A DNA stretch of 64,000 bases from an uncultured Eubacteriales bacterium (GCA_902764875.1 CACWXP010000012.1:1-64000); one strand, 5' to 3'; positions 14,736 to 23,091 are shown, counted from the first letter of the stretch. Translations and numbers: made by a program. Notes: generated by a model from the sequence alone, not told the origin.

Positions 14736-14776
14736 ACGAAAACCTCCTGCGTCAAGGGAATACCATTGACAGGAGT

Positions 14777-14804
14777 ATTATACAGATCAAAAAAAGATTG
14801 TCAA
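14777..14804 (-). promoter_or_regulatory. Consensus sigma-A promoter of the ylxM-ffh cluster
   Basis: On the minus strand: a perfect -35 TTGACA (14799-14804), a 16-nt spacer and a perfect -10 TATAAT (14777-14782), 42 nt upstream of the ylxM TTG. The -35 box and most of the spacer coincide with the stem and T-run of the terminator of the upstream gene (14789-14826). Confidence 0.85.
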
Positions 14805-14826
14805 GGGTTTTTCCCTGACAATCTTT
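14789..14826 (-). terminator. Terminator of the poly-serine peptidoglycan-binding gene
   Basis: AAAGATTGTCAAGGG (14794-14808) pairs with CCCTGACAATCTTT (14813-14826), with one bulged A. On the minus strand a T-run (14789-14795) follows. It lies 70 nt beyond the stop of the gene at 14896-16125 and carries the -35 box of the ylxM promoter. Confidence 0.8.
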
Positions 14827-14895
14827 AAAAAGGTCTGTGATCATTTGCGATACTTCCGCATGGGATGTGTTACCCATTTGGATGTTTGCGTATCA

Positions 14896-16125
14896 TCAGT
14901 ACTTCAGATCTTCGCCGGTGAGCCTTCTCCAGAGGGAACGGATGGTGTTCTGATTGGAGACGCCGTAGTTCGGATCGTTGGCCTGGGCTTCGGACAGATC
15001 CCGCAGGAAGTGGACGCAGAGGTGACCGTTGAAATTATTGTTTTCAATATGGCCGGACTTATGGGGATTGTCATGGGTGGCGGCAACGGTCCAGACGCCG
15101 GAGGGCAGCTTCACGTAGACGCCCTTCTGATCCCAGGTTTCGATACCGCCGAAGGCCTGCTTCATCCGGTCGGTATCCGCGGCGGTGAGGGGTTCGGCGT
15201 CGCAGTGGCGGCCGCAGGAATGCACCCGGAGAGTCCAGGACATGCCGGTGGACGGATCGTAGACGAGGAGCTGGTTGCCGCTGGCGAGCTGGGGCTTGAC
15301 ATCCTTATACCAGTGGAGGAGCTTCAGCTTGCCGCCGTCGGGGGCGGTGAGGACGGTGTCGGAAGAGGGGGAATTATCGGAAGAAGCCGCGGTGGATTTG
15401 GACTCTTCCTGCGCGGCGGCGGAGGCCGTTGCGGCGCCCTTCACAGCGCCTTTCTTGTCCGCATCTTCCAGCGCGGCCAGGGTCTTTTTGCCGGCCAGGC
15501 CGTCCTCGGTGAGCTTGCAGGCCTTCTGGAAATCCTTGACGGCGGCGAGGGTCTTATCCCCGTAGATGCCGTCGGCATTGCCGGAGAGGTATTTCAGGCG
15601 GATGAGCGCCTGCTGCATGACTTTGACGCGGTCACCCCGGTCCTTGGGCCGGATGGTGGAGTAGTTCCCCCTGAAAAGATTGCCGGAGGTAGAGGATGAT
15701 GAAGAGGAAGACGAACTCGACGAGGACGAGGAAGATGAAGAACCCGACGAGGAACTCGAAGAACTTGAGGATGAGGACGACGAACTTGACGACGAAGAAG
15801 AACTTGACGAAGACGACGAGGACGATTTCTTCTTCCCGACTGCTTCATAAATGGCGGCCTGGGTCTTTTTACCGGCCAGACCGTCCTCGGTCATCTTCCT
15901 GACATGCTGGAAAGAGACGACGGCCAGGTAAGTCAGGTTGCCGTAAATGCCGTCCGCCTTTCCCTTGAGATAGCCCAGATCGATGAGGGCCTGCTGGAGC
16001 TTGCGGACTTCCTCGCCCCGGGAACCGAGGGTCATGGTGTCCGGGGACAGGGCCAAAGCGGAGGCAAAGACGGAAACCGTCAGCGCGAGCACCGCCAGGA
16101 AACAGATCCAACGCGTTTTTTTCAT
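14896..16125 (-). CDS. Secreted peptidoglycan-binding protein with poly-serine linker
   Basis: 409 residues. A signal peptide (MKKTRWICFLAVLALTVSVFASALA) leads to a PG_binding_1 repeat (LGSRGEEVRKLQQALIDLGYLKG, ~33-92). A serine tract follows at ~101-147, with 27 Ser, one Gly and 17 more Ser. A second PG_binding_1 repeat comes next (DRGDRVKVMQQALIRLKYLSG), then an Ala/Ser linker. The C-terminal ~140-residue domain has HSCGRHCDAEPLTAADTDRMK and GHLCVHFLRDL, a His/Asp pattern that recurs in clostridial cell-wall proteins; its activity is unknown to me. ATG at 16125 has AGGAGG upstream. The serine codons are a mixture of TCN and AGT. It has its own promoter and terminator. Confidence 0.8.
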   Translation of the reverse strand: MKKTRWICFLAVLALTVSVFASALALSPDTMTLGSRGEEVRKLQQALIDLGYLKGKADGIYGNLTYLAVVSFQHVRKMTEDGLAGKKTQAAIYEAVGKKKSSSSSSSSSSSSSSSSSSSSSSSSSSSGSSSSSSSSSSSSSSSSSTSGNLFRGNYSTIRPKDRGDRVKVMQQALIRLKYLSGNADGIYGDKTLAAVKDFQKACKLTEDGLAGKKTLAALEDADKKGAVKGAATASAAAQEESKSTAASSDNSPSSDTVLTAPDGGKLKLLHWYKDVKPQLASGNQLLVYDPSTGMSWTLRVHSCGRHCDAEPLTAADTDRMKQAFGGIETWDQKGVYVKLPSGVWTVAATHDNPHKSGHIENNNFNGHLCVHFLRDLSEAQANDPNYGVSNQNTIRSLWRRLTGEDLKY

Positions 16126-16194
16126 TAATACAACCTCCTGTAATTCATTGCAATATGCAGGTAGTCGGGTGGTAACTATATAAGTACGGAAGAA

Positions 16195-16223
16195 AGTATA
16201 GCATAAGTTTTTCAAATTGTAAA
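16195..16223 (-). promoter_or_regulatory. Promoter of the poly-serine peptidoglycan-binding gene
   Basis: On the minus strand: TTTACA (16218-16223), a 17-nt spacer and TATACT (16195-16200), each 5/6 matches, about 70 nt upstream of ATG 16125. It is divergent from the pfkA promoter. Confidence 0.7.
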
Positions 16224-16277
16224 GAAATTGTTACAAAAATTTTACAAAATCTATTTCTTTCATCCGACGGAAAGATA

Positions 16278-16286
16278 TGATATACT
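16278..16286 (+). promoter_or_regulatory. Extended -10 promoter of pfkA
   Basis: TGATATACT: a -10 hexamer TATACT (16281-16286) with the extended TG at 16278-16279 and no good -35. It lies 55 nt upstream of the pfkA ATG. Confidence 0.55.
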
Positions 16287-16341
16287 AAATCCAGATGAAA
16301 AACCGCCGAAGGGGCGGGAAGCTCAAAGGAGCGTAATATTT

Positions 16342-17391
16342 ATGAGAAAGATCGGTGTACTGACCAGCGGCGGGGACAGCCCGGGAATGAACGCCGCGGT
16401 GATGTCCGTGGCACGCAGCGCGGCGCTGTACGGGATTCCCCTGATCGGCATTAAGCGCGGCTACAACGGACTTCTTCGCAAAAGCGAGAATATCAAAGAC
16501 GACCTTCAGGAGCTGACACTGGAGACGGTGCTGGACATCGCGGACCAGCCGGGCACGTATCTGCGGACGGCCCGGTGCAACGAATTCCGGGAGGCCAAAT
16601 ACCGCGAGTTTGCCATGAAGACCCTGCGGGACATGGAGATCGACGGCCTGGTCGTGATCGGCGGGGACGGCAGCTTCAACGGCGCGATCGAGCTTTGCCG
16701 GCTTGGAATGCCCTGCATCGGCATTCCGGGCACCATCGACAACGACCTGGCGTATTCGGAAATGTCGCTGGGGTTTGACACGGCGGTGAACGTCTGCGTG
16801 GACGCGATCCGGAGAATCCGCGCCACATCGCGCAGCCACGACCGGCCGGCAGTGGTGGAGGTGATGGGCCGGCACTGCGGCGACATCGCGCTGACGGCGG
16901 CGGTTTCCACGGGCAGCGAGATTGTGATCGTGCCGGAGGTGCCGTGGTCGGTGGAAGGCATCGCGCTGCGGCTGCAGGAGCAGCTGAACCGTGGGAACTA
17001 CCGGGCGACCATCGTGATGGCGGAAGGCTGCTATGAATCCATGGCGCATTTTAACCTTTACAAATTCCTGACGAGCCGGGGCAAGGCATGCTATCCGGAC
17101 GAGCCCATGAGCGCGGTGCGGTTTGCCTCCGTCATGAAGCGCATGTGCGGCGGGGCGGAAGCGAGAGCCAACGTGATCGGCTATGTGCAGCGCGGCGCGG
17201 AGCCCACCGCCCGGGACAGCAGCTTTGCCTTTGAGGCCGGGAACCTGGCCGTTCGGCTGCTGCGGGACGGCATCGGCAACCAGGTGATCGGCATGCAGAA
17301 GGGCCGGGTGTTCTACATGCCCATCGAGACCGCACTGAAGCGGAAAAAGCAGTTCAACATGGGCATGTACGAGCTGGTGAATTCGCTGTAA
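16342..17391 (+). CDS. pfkA: ATP-dependent 6-phosphofructokinase
   Basis: 349 residues. It phosphorylates fructose 6-phosphate to fructose 1,6-bisphosphate, the committing step of glycolysis. Visible are the nucleotide loop LTSGGDSPGMNAA, GGDGSFNGA (the Gly in GGDGS favours ATP over pyrophosphate), the catalytic GTIDND, and VEVMGRHCGDIA for substrate binding. ATG at 16342 follows AAAGGAG by 10 nt; the longer frame from 16228 runs through the promoter and is rejected. It is slightly longer than the ~320-residue bacterial norm and is probably transcribed alone. Confidence 0.93.
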   Translation: MRKIGVLTSGGDSPGMNAAVMSVARSAALYGIPLIGIKRGYNGLLRKSENIKDDLQELTLETVLDIADQPGTYLRTARCNEFREAKYREFAMKTLRDMEIDGLVVIGGDGSFNGAIELCRLGMPCIGIPGTIDNDLAYSEMSLGFDTAVNVCVDAIRRIRATSRSHDRPAVVEVMGRHCGDIALTAAVSTGSEIVIVPEVPWSVEGIALRLQEQLNRGNYRATIVMAEGCYESMAHFNLYKFLTSRGKACYPDEPMSAVRFASVMKRMCGGAEARANVIGYVQRGAEPTARDSSFAFEAGNLAVRLLRDGIGNQVIGMQKGRVFYMPIETALKRKKQFNMGMYELVNSL

Positions 17392-17399
17392 TTTTAGGG

Positions 17400-17428
17400 T
17401 TGACAGGAGACAGGGGCTGTGGTATCAT
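17400..17428 (+). promoter_or_regulatory. Promoter of the infC-rpmI-rplT operon
   Basis: Perfect TTGACA (17400-17405), a 17-nt spacer and TATCAT (17423-17428), starting 9 nt after the pfkA stop codon. Transcription would begin about 135 nt upstream of infC, leaving a long structured leader. Confidence 0.8.
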
Positions 17429-17434
17429 CACTTT

Positions 17435-17570
17435 TGTTTGAAAGCAGAGGCCTGCCCGTCTCTCACCTTGGCGGTTTTGATCGCCGGGTCACGAAGCATC
17501 CTGAAACAGGATTTTCGATGTGCGCACATGAGCGACGGGTTTGACCCGCCGCTCATTTATTTGGAGGTGC
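17435..17570 (+). promoter_or_regulatory. Structured infC operon leader (L20-leader type candidate) with attenuator
   Basis: The ~135-nt leader ends in a hairpin. GAGCGACGGGT (17530-17540) pairs with ACCCGCCGCTC (17544-17554) around TTG, with one mismatch, and is followed by ATTTATTT (17555-17562). This is a terminator-like attenuator just before the infC ribosome binding site. In Firmicutes the infC-rpmI-rplT operon is repressed by L20 binding its leader, and this position and shape fit that role. Assignment to the Rfam L20 leader is inferred, not computed. Confidence 0.6.
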
Positions 17571-18152
17571 ATGGACATCGCAACCGAACTGATGATCAAT
17601 GAAGAAATCCGCGACCGGGAAGTTCGACTGATCGACGAGAACGGCGAACAGCTCGGCGTCATGACCACGCAGCAGGCGCTGGCGCTGGCCGAAGAGAGAG
17701 GGTACGATCTGGCCAAGATTCAGCCTTCCGCCGTGCCGCCGGTATGCAAGCTGCTGGACTATGACAAATACCGCTACGAGCAATCCAAGCGGGAGCGGGA
17801 GAACCGGAAGAATCAGCGCGTTGTCGATATCAAGGAAGTACAGCTGAGCGCCACGATCGAAGAGAACGACATCAACACGAAGGCGAAGATGGCGATCCGC
17901 TTCCTGGAGAACGGCGACAAGGTTAAGGTTTCCATTCGCTTCCGCGGCCGACAGATCACCCACAGCGAAATCGGCATGAAGGTTATGCTGGACTTCGCGG
18001 ACCGGTGCAAGGACGCCAGCATGGTGGAACGCCGCCCGACGCTGGATGGCCGCAACATGATCATGATCCTGGCTCCCAAGGCCATGAAGGCCTCCTTCGC
18101 CGAAAAGAAGGCGAAGAGGGAGAACGCTGCCCCGAAAGGGACGCAGGAATAA
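17571..18152 (+). CDS. infC: Translation initiation factor IF-3
   Basis: 193 residues if read from the ATG at 17571. IF-3 binds the 30S subunit and checks start-codon pairing. The N-domain (INEEIRDREVRLIDENGEQLGVM), the linker and the C-domain (FRGRQITHSEIGMKVM) are complete; the C-terminus has a short Lys-rich tail. The start is unsettled. GGAGG ends at 17567, only 3 nt before this ATG but 9 nt before the in-frame ATC at 17577, where the sequence aligns with the usual IF-3 N-terminus. An ATC start would allow the known IF-3 self-control through rare start codons. Confidence 0.95.
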   Translation: MDIATELMINEEIRDREVRLIDENGEQLGVMTTQQALALAEERGYDLAKIQPSAVPPVCKLLDYDKYRYEQSKRERENRKNQRVVDIKEVQLSATIEENDINTKAKMAIRFLENGDKVKVSIRFRGRQITHSEIGMKVMLDFADRCKDASMVERRPTLDGRNMIMILAPKAMKASFAEKKAKRENAAPKGTQE

Positions 18153-18178
18153 CCGTACTGGAAGGAGGACCAAACACT

Positions 18179-18379
18179 ATGCCTAAACAGAAATCCCACC
18201 GCGGGGCTGCCAAGCGCTTTTCCTTTACCAAATCCGGTATTGTAAAGCATAAGCAGATGAACGCCAACCATCAGGTGCATCTGAAGACCACCAAGCGCAC
18301 CCGTCACCTGCGGAACGCCGGAATCGTTGACAATTCCGCCGAAGCCCGCACGATTCATAAGCTGCTGCCTTACAAATGA
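18179..18379 (+). CDS. rpmI: 50S ribosomal protein L35
   Basis: 66 residues. MPKQKSHRGAAKRFSFTKSG and the C-terminal RTIHKLLPYK are typical. ATG 18179 follows GGAAGGAGG. It is the second gene of the infC operon. Confidence 0.96.
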   Translation: MPKQKSHRGAAKRFSFTKSGIVKHKQMNANHQVHLKTTKRTRHLRNAGIVDNSAEARTIHKLLPYK

Positions 18380-18409
18380 GCCCATTAACCGGCAAGGAGG
18401 AAAACAAAA

Positions 18410-18757
18410 ATGGCACGTATCAAGAGGGCTGTTAACGCCCATAAAAGCCGCCGCAAGGTGATGAAGCTGGCGAAGGGCTACTTCGGAGCGAAATCCAAGC
18501 AGTACCGCGCCGCGAAAGAACAGGTTGCCCGCAGCCTGCGCTACGCTTTTGTCGGAAGAAAGCTCCGCAAACGCGAATTCCGCCGCCTGTGGATCACCCG
18601 TATCAATGCTGCCGCCCGCCTGAACGGAATCAGCTATTCCAGGTTCATCGCCGGACTGAAGAAGCAGAACATTGATATCAACCGCAAGATGCTGGCAGAC
18701 ATGGCCGTCAACGACGCCGCCGGTTTTGCCAAGCTGGTTGAGATTGCGAAACAGTAA
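18410..18757 (+). CDS. rplT: 50S ribosomal protein L20
   Basis: 115 residues with the L20 signature ([35 protein letters not shown] and [20 protein letters not shown]). It assembles early on 23S rRNA and in Firmicutes represses its own operon through the leader. It is the last gene of the operon, followed by a strong terminator. Confidence 0.97.
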   Translation: MARIKRAVNAHKSRRKVMKLAKGYFGAKSKQYRAAKEQVARSLRYAFVGRKLRKREFRRLWITRINAAARLNGISYSRFIAGLKKQNIDINRKMLADMAVNDAAGFAKLVEIAKQ

Positions 18758-18770
18758 TCGGACTGATTCA

Positions 18771-18794
18771 AAAAGCGCCTGACGGCGCTTTTTT
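18771..18794 (+). terminator. Terminator of the infC-rpmI-rplT operon
   Basis: AAAAGCGCC (18771-18779) pairs with GGCGCTTTT (18784-18792) around TGAC, followed by further T residues, 14 nt after rplT. Confidence 0.92.
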
Positions 18795-18923
18795 CATGCC
18801 CGGGGGAAGATTTCTATTTTTCCGATTTGGAAAAATAGAAACGGGTAAACATCCTTTTCCGAGGTTTCAAACGGGCAGTTTTATGATAGAATTGACGTAT
18901 TCTTTGGTTCGGAGGCGCGGAGC

Positions 18924-19928
18924 ATGGCTGTACCGATTTTGCTGTTTATACTGGGGCTGATCCTGCTGATCAAGGGCGGGGACTGGTTTGTGGACGGATC
19001 CGTGGAGCTGGCGCACCGGCTGCACGTGCCGGAACTGATTATCGGGGCCACGGTGGTTTCCATCGGCACGACGCTGCCGGAGGTGCTGGTTTCGGCGACA
19101 GGGGCCATTGAGGGCCACGGCGGCATCGCCTACGGGAACGCGATCGGGAGCGTGATCTGCAACACGGCGCTGATTTCGGCGCTGACCTTTGCGATCCGGC
19201 CGTGCCGGGTGGACCGGGAAACCTTCAAGGTGCCGGTGATCTTCTTCTTCATCGCCGCGGCTTTCTATGCCGGAATCGCCTACATTTCCGGATATTTTGC
19301 CCGGTGGACCGGGATCGCGCTGCTGTGCATTTTCGCCGCGTACATGGCCTACAACGTTTGGGACGGGAGACGGCAGGCGCGGCCCGGCGGGGAGGAGACA
19401 GAGAGACCGGAGGAAGCAGAGAAAGCAGACGAAGAAAAAAAGGACGTGCCGATGTGGCAGTCCATTCTGAAACTGGTGATCGGCGCGGCGTGCATCGCGG
19501 TGGGGGCGAACCTGCTGGTGGACAACGGAACGATTATCGCCACAGAGATGGGCGTTCCGGAAAGCGTGATCGCGCTGACGTTTGTGGCGCTGGGGACAAG
19601 CCTGCCGGAACTGGCCACGGCGATTACCGCGCTGGTCAAAGGACACAGCGCGTTAAGCCTCGGCAACATCGTCGGGGCGAACCTTTTCAATCTTGTGCTG
19701 GTGAGCGGCCTGGCGACGACGATCAATCCGTTCTACGTCAAAGACCTCGGCAGAAACTTCTTCAACGGAGAGCCGGTTTCGCTGATGGTGGACATTCCGG
19801 TGATGCTGTTTGTGATGGCGTTTATGACGCTGCCGGCGCTGAAGCGCGGAAAGCTGACGCGGGCGCAGGGGATCATCCTGCTGGCGGTTTACGCGGCGTT
19901 CTGCGTATTCCAGTTTGCTTACAAATGA
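18924..19928 (+). CDS. Calcium/sodium antiporter (CaCA family, YrbG-like)
   Basis: A 334-residue membrane exchanger with two homologous halves in opposite orientation. The alpha-repeats are VSIGTTLPEVLVSATGAIEG...YGNAIGSVICN and VALGTSLPELATAITALVKG...SLGNIVGANLFN. They carry the Glu residues (TLPE, SLPE) that bind the ion. A charged cytoplasmic loop (EETERPEEAEKADEEKK) separates the halves. It exports Ca2+ or takes up Na+/H+; the exact ion is inferred. It starts at ATG 18924 after GGAGG and ends 11 bp before the convergent phosphatase gene. Confidence 0.9.
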   Translation: MAVPILLFILGLILLIKGGDWFVDGSVELAHRLHVPELIIGATVVSIGTTLPEVLVSATGAIEGHGGIAYGNAIGSVICNTALISALTFAIRPCRVDRETFKVPVIFFFIAAAFYAGIAYISGYFARWTGIALLCIFAAYMAYNVWDGRRQARPGGEETERPEEAEKADEEKKDVPMWQSILKLVIGAACIAVGANLLVDNGTIIATEMGVPESVIALTFVALGTSLPELATAITALVKGHSALSLGNIVGANLFNLVLVSGLATTINPFYVKDLGRNFFNGEPVSLMVDIPVMLFVMAFMTLPALKRGKLTRAQGIILLAVYAAFCVFQFAYK

Positions 19929-19939
19929 TTCTTCTTCCT

Positions 19940-20704
19940 TCAGAAAACGAGCTCCGACCCCGCGGTTCCGTTGAGAGCGGGATCCGTTGAATCGACACCC
20001 GTAAAGCACTCCGGGAAAAGCCCGGCGGTGCTTCTTTTTTCGCCGTTTGACTCCAGATGGCTGATATCGCCGAGGCGGGTGACACGGAAGGAGACTTCGC
20101 CGCGGGTCCGTTCCTCGGTGACCACCTCGGAGACGGAGGAGGGCAGGGTGAGGGCCCTGTGCCAGAGGACCAGGGGGGAACAATCCGTGAGCACGGCGAG
20201 GATGGCCATGGAGATGCCGAAATGGCAGAAGAGGGCGATGGTATCCCGGGTGTTTTTTTCGGCGCGCCAGACGGGACCATCCTTGCGGAAGCCGTAGCGG
20301 GCAAGGAGCTCCTTCGTGCCGGCGACGGTTTCGGCCCAGATTTCCCGGACGTCGCTGCCGGCGAAGAGGGGCGCATCCACCCAGGACGCGGCATCATAGG
20401 CGCCGGGGAGGGCGGACCAGAGACGGGGCGGAAGATCCCAGGGAAGGCGCTTTTCGCCGGTTTGCGGATCGCGGATGCGGCCGCGGAATTCCGCCAGCCA
20501 GGGGAGTTCTTCGGCCGTGCGGTTCAATCTTTTCAGGGTACAGGCGGCGGTGTCCTTTGCCCGGCCCAGGGGGGATACATAGAAATCAGCGATATCATAG
20601 TGAATCATGCGGCGGCTGAGAAGCTCCGCCTCCACGCGGCCCTTCGGGGTCAGAGAGTCCACGGTGTAGTCCGGTTCGGCATGACGGATGAGCAGGATAC
20701 GCAT
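19940..20704 (-). CDS. Histidine phosphatase family protein
   Basis: A 254-residue phosphoglycerate-mutase-like phosphatase. The catalytic His is in LLIRHAEPDYT, with a second Arg in SPLGRAKDT and the late His in ALFCHFGISMA. The substrate is unknown. It resembles the protein at 32526-33245 (same RHxEPDY opening and same GxS segment after the late His), so the two are paralogues. It converges on the antiporter gene with an 11-bp gap. Confidence 0.85.
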   Translation of the reverse strand: MRILLIRHAEPDYTVDSLTPKGRVEAELLSRRMIHYDIADFYVSPLGRAKDTAACTLKRLNRTAEELPWLAEFRGRIRDPQTGEKRLPWDLPPRLWSALPGAYDAASWVDAPLFAGSDVREIWAETVAGTKELLARYGFRKDGPVWRAEKNTRDTIALFCHFGISMAILAVLTDCSPLVLWHRALTLPSSVSEVVTEERTRGEVSFRVTRLGDISHLESNGEKRSTAGLFPECFTGVDSTDPALNGTAGSELVF

Positions 20705-20774
20705 TTGGCACCTCCGGGGATTTCTTACTTATTGCACTTTAACAGTATACCTTTTGCGGTCCCGAAAGACAAGC

Positions 20775-20804
20775 TTGACAGCGGGGCGGGGGAACAGGTA
20801 GAAT
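20775..20804 (+). promoter_or_regulatory. Promoter of the oligoxylanase gene
   Basis: TTGACA (20775-20780), an 18-nt spacer and TAGAAT (20799-20804), 44 nt upstream of the ATG at 20849. Confidence 0.7.
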
Positions 20805-20848
20805 GGATAAAAGTCCGTACAACTTTTGGCAAGGGAGGCGGAGGCAAC

Positions 20849-21976
20849 ATGAGCGGCGGAGCCATCAAAAGCGGCGTTTATCCGAACTATCTGGCGGAGA
20901 TCGGGATCGGCGACGGGGAAGCGCGGAAAAGGGTTGAAGAGGCCTTTGAAACCATCTTTTTTGATCCGGCGGAGAATTTCTGCCACCGGACGGAAGAAGA
21001 CGCCTGGTGCATGGTGGACACGGGGAACAACGACGCCCGGACGGAAGGCATGAGCTATGGGATGATGATGTGCGTGCAGATGGACCGGAAGGACATCTTT
21101 GACCGGCTGTGGACCTTCGCGGACCGCTACATGCGCCTGCGGGAGGGCCCGAACGCCGGGTATTTCGCCTGGTCGGTGCAGCTGGACGGGACGCACAACG
21201 CGGAAGGCCCGGCGCCGGACGGCGAGGAATACTTCGCGATGGCGCTGTTCATGGCGGCCGGCCGGTGGGGCGACGGGGAAGGGCTCTTCAACTATACGCA
21301 GCAGGCGCGGGAGATCCTGCGCCACGCGGTGCACCAGCACGAGATGATCGCCGGCGGGGAACCGATGTGGGAGCCGAAAAACAAATACATCCGCTTTGTG
21401 CCGGGAATGAAGATTTCCGACCCGAGCTATCATCTACCGCATTTCTACGAGCTGTTCGCGGAGCGGGCGGATGAAAGGGACCGGGACTTCTGGCGGGAGA
21501 CGGCCGCGGCCAGCCGGGCATACATCATCAAATCCGCGGACCCGGGGACCGGGCTGAGCCCGGAATACGCGGACTACGACGGGAAGACGGTGCTGCTGTT
21601 CGGGAAGCCCTGGGTTTACTATTCGGACGCCTACCGGGTTGCGGAGAACATCGCGCTGGACCACATCTGGTTCGGGGCGCATCCGGAGGAGAACGACATC
21701 AACACCCGGCTGCAGGATTTCTTCGGGGAACAGGATCTTGAGGACCTGCGGGCCTATGAGCTGGACGGGACGCCGCAGACGGAGCCGGCGATGCATCCGA
21801 CGGCGATTCTGGCCGTTCTGGGGGCGGCCTCCGTTTGCAGCCGGAGCCAGCAGCGGGAAAAGTTTCTGCGTCTGTTTGCGGAGACGCCTTTGCGCAAGGG
21901 CGTGCGGCGGTACTACGACAACTGCCTGTATTTCTTCTGCCTGCTGATGCTGACGGGGTCTTATCGGATTTATTAA
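20849..21976 (+). CDS. Reducing-end xylose-releasing exo-oligoxylanase (GH8)
   Basis: A 375-residue glycoside hydrolase family 8 protein without a signal peptide, so probably cytoplasmic. It would release xylose from the reducing end of imported xylo-oligosaccharides. Glu66 in TEGMSYGMMM and Asp260 in YYSDAYRVAENIALDH match the general acid and base of Rex enzymes. WSVQLDG and HLPHFYELFA are also family features. The start is ATG at 20849 after a GGGAGGCGGAGG stretch; the longer frame to 20057 is antisense to the phosphatase gene. No xylan-transport genes are adjacent. Confidence 0.9.
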   Translation: MSGGAIKSGVYPNYLAEIGIGDGEARKRVEEAFETIFFDPAENFCHRTEEDAWCMVDTGNNDARTEGMSYGMMMCVQMDRKDIFDRLWTFADRYMRLREGPNAGYFAWSVQLDGTHNAEGPAPDGEEYFAMALFMAAGRWGDGEGLFNYTQQAREILRHAVHQHEMIAGGEPMWEPKNKYIRFVPGMKISDPSYHLPHFYELFAERADERDRDFWRETAAASRAYIIKSADPGTGLSPEYADYDGKTVLLFGKPWVYYSDAYRVAENIALDHIWFGAHPEENDINTRLQDFFGEQDLEDLRAYELDGTPQTEPAMHPTAILAVLGAASVCSRSQQREKFLRLFAETPLRKGVRRYYDNCLYFFCLLMLTGSYRIY

Positions 21977-22052
21977 TGGGTTTGGTTTTGCTTTCCGGAA
22001 AAATAAAAACACGGGAAATGCAGAGAAAGGCCCCGGAAACGCCTTTGCGGCG

Positions 22053-22082
22053 TTGACAGGGTTTTTCCCTGCATTTTATAAT
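22053..22082 (+). promoter_or_regulatory. Consensus promoter of the TAXI-TRAP operon
   Basis: Perfect TTGACA (22053-22058), an 18-nt spacer and perfect TATAAT (22077-22082), 50 nt upstream of the solute-binding protein gene. Confidence 0.85.
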
Positions 22083-22132
22083 CATACATCACGAAATGTC
22101 GGAGTATTCCGAAATCAAGGAGGAACGGATTT

Positions 22133-23083
22133 ATGAAGAAACTGTTTGCGATCATCCTTACGCTGGCACTGACGCTGGGCCTGGCCTGCGGCGCACTGGC
22201 GGACGGAGAACTGACCTTCACCACCGGCGGAACCGCCGGCACATACTATGCCTACGGCAACGTGCTGGCGCAGTACGTGGCGGGGAACAGCGACGTGGCG
22301 ATGACGGCCGTGGCCGGCAACGGCAGCGCGGACAACATCGACAAGCTGGACATGGAAGTTGCGCAGCTGGGCTTCGTTCAGAACGACGTGGCCTACTATG
22401 CCTTCAACGGCATCCGCATTTATGAAGGGGATCCGGTGAATTCCTTCACTGCTATCGCCGCACTGTACACCGAGACGGTTCAGCTGATCACCTGCAATCC
22501 TGAGATCAAGAGCGTTGCGGATCTGAAGGGAAAGAACGTTTCCATCGGCTCCCAGGGCAGCGGCGTTTACTTTAACGCCATCGACTTCCTGAACGCCTAT
22601 GACATGACGGAAGCGGACATCACGCCCACCTACCAGAGCTTCGCGGATTCCGCGGAAGCCCTGAAGGACGGCAAGATCGACGCGGCCTTCGTCGTGGCCG
22701 GCGCCCCGACCCCCGCCGTGACCGACCTGGCCACGAGCAAGGACATGTATCTGGTTTCCCTGGACGACGAACACGTTGCGAAACTGCAGGAGATCAGCGG
22801 CGCCTACACCAAGAGCATCATTGCCGCGGGCACCTATTCCAAGCAGGACGCGGACGTGGTCACCGTGGGCGTGAAGGCGACCATCATCGCCAACGGCCAG
22901 GTGAGCGAGGATCAGGCCTACACGATCGTGAAGACGATCTTTGAAGGCAAGGACAACATCGCCCACGACAAGGCGAAGGAACTGGATCTGGAATACGCTT
23001 CCACCTGCGGTCTGCCTTATCATGCCGGCGCGGCCAAGTACTTCGCGGAGCAGGGCATTACGGTTGAAACGGCCAATCCCTGA
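22133..23083 (+). CDS. TAXI family TRAP transporter solute-binding protein
   Basis: 316 residues. The signal peptide (MKKLFAIILTLALTLGLACGALA) is followed by the TAXI signature LTFTTGGTAGTYYAYGNVLAQY and later VSIGSQGSGVYFNAIDFL. It captures a carboxylate (often glutamate or a dicarboxylate; unproven here) outside the membrane and passes it to the TRAP permease encoded next. A hairpin between the two genes probably keeps this protein in excess over the permease. Confidence 0.92.
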   Translation: MKKLFAIILTLALTLGLACGALADGELTFTTGGTAGTYYAYGNVLAQYVAGNSDVAMTAVAGNGSADNIDKLDMEVAQLGFVQNDVAYYAFNGIRIYEGDPVNSFTAIAALYTETVQLITCNPEIKSVADLKGKNVSIGSQGSGVYFNAIDFLNAYDMTEADITPTYQSFADSAEALKDGKIDAAFVVAGAPTPAVTDLATSKDMYLVSLDDEHVAKLQEISGAYTKSIIAAGTYSKQDADVVTVGVKATIIANGQVSEDQAYTIVKTIFEGKDNIAHDKAKELDLEYASTCGLPYHAGAAKYFAEQGITVETANP

Positions 23084-23091
23084 GTGAACGC

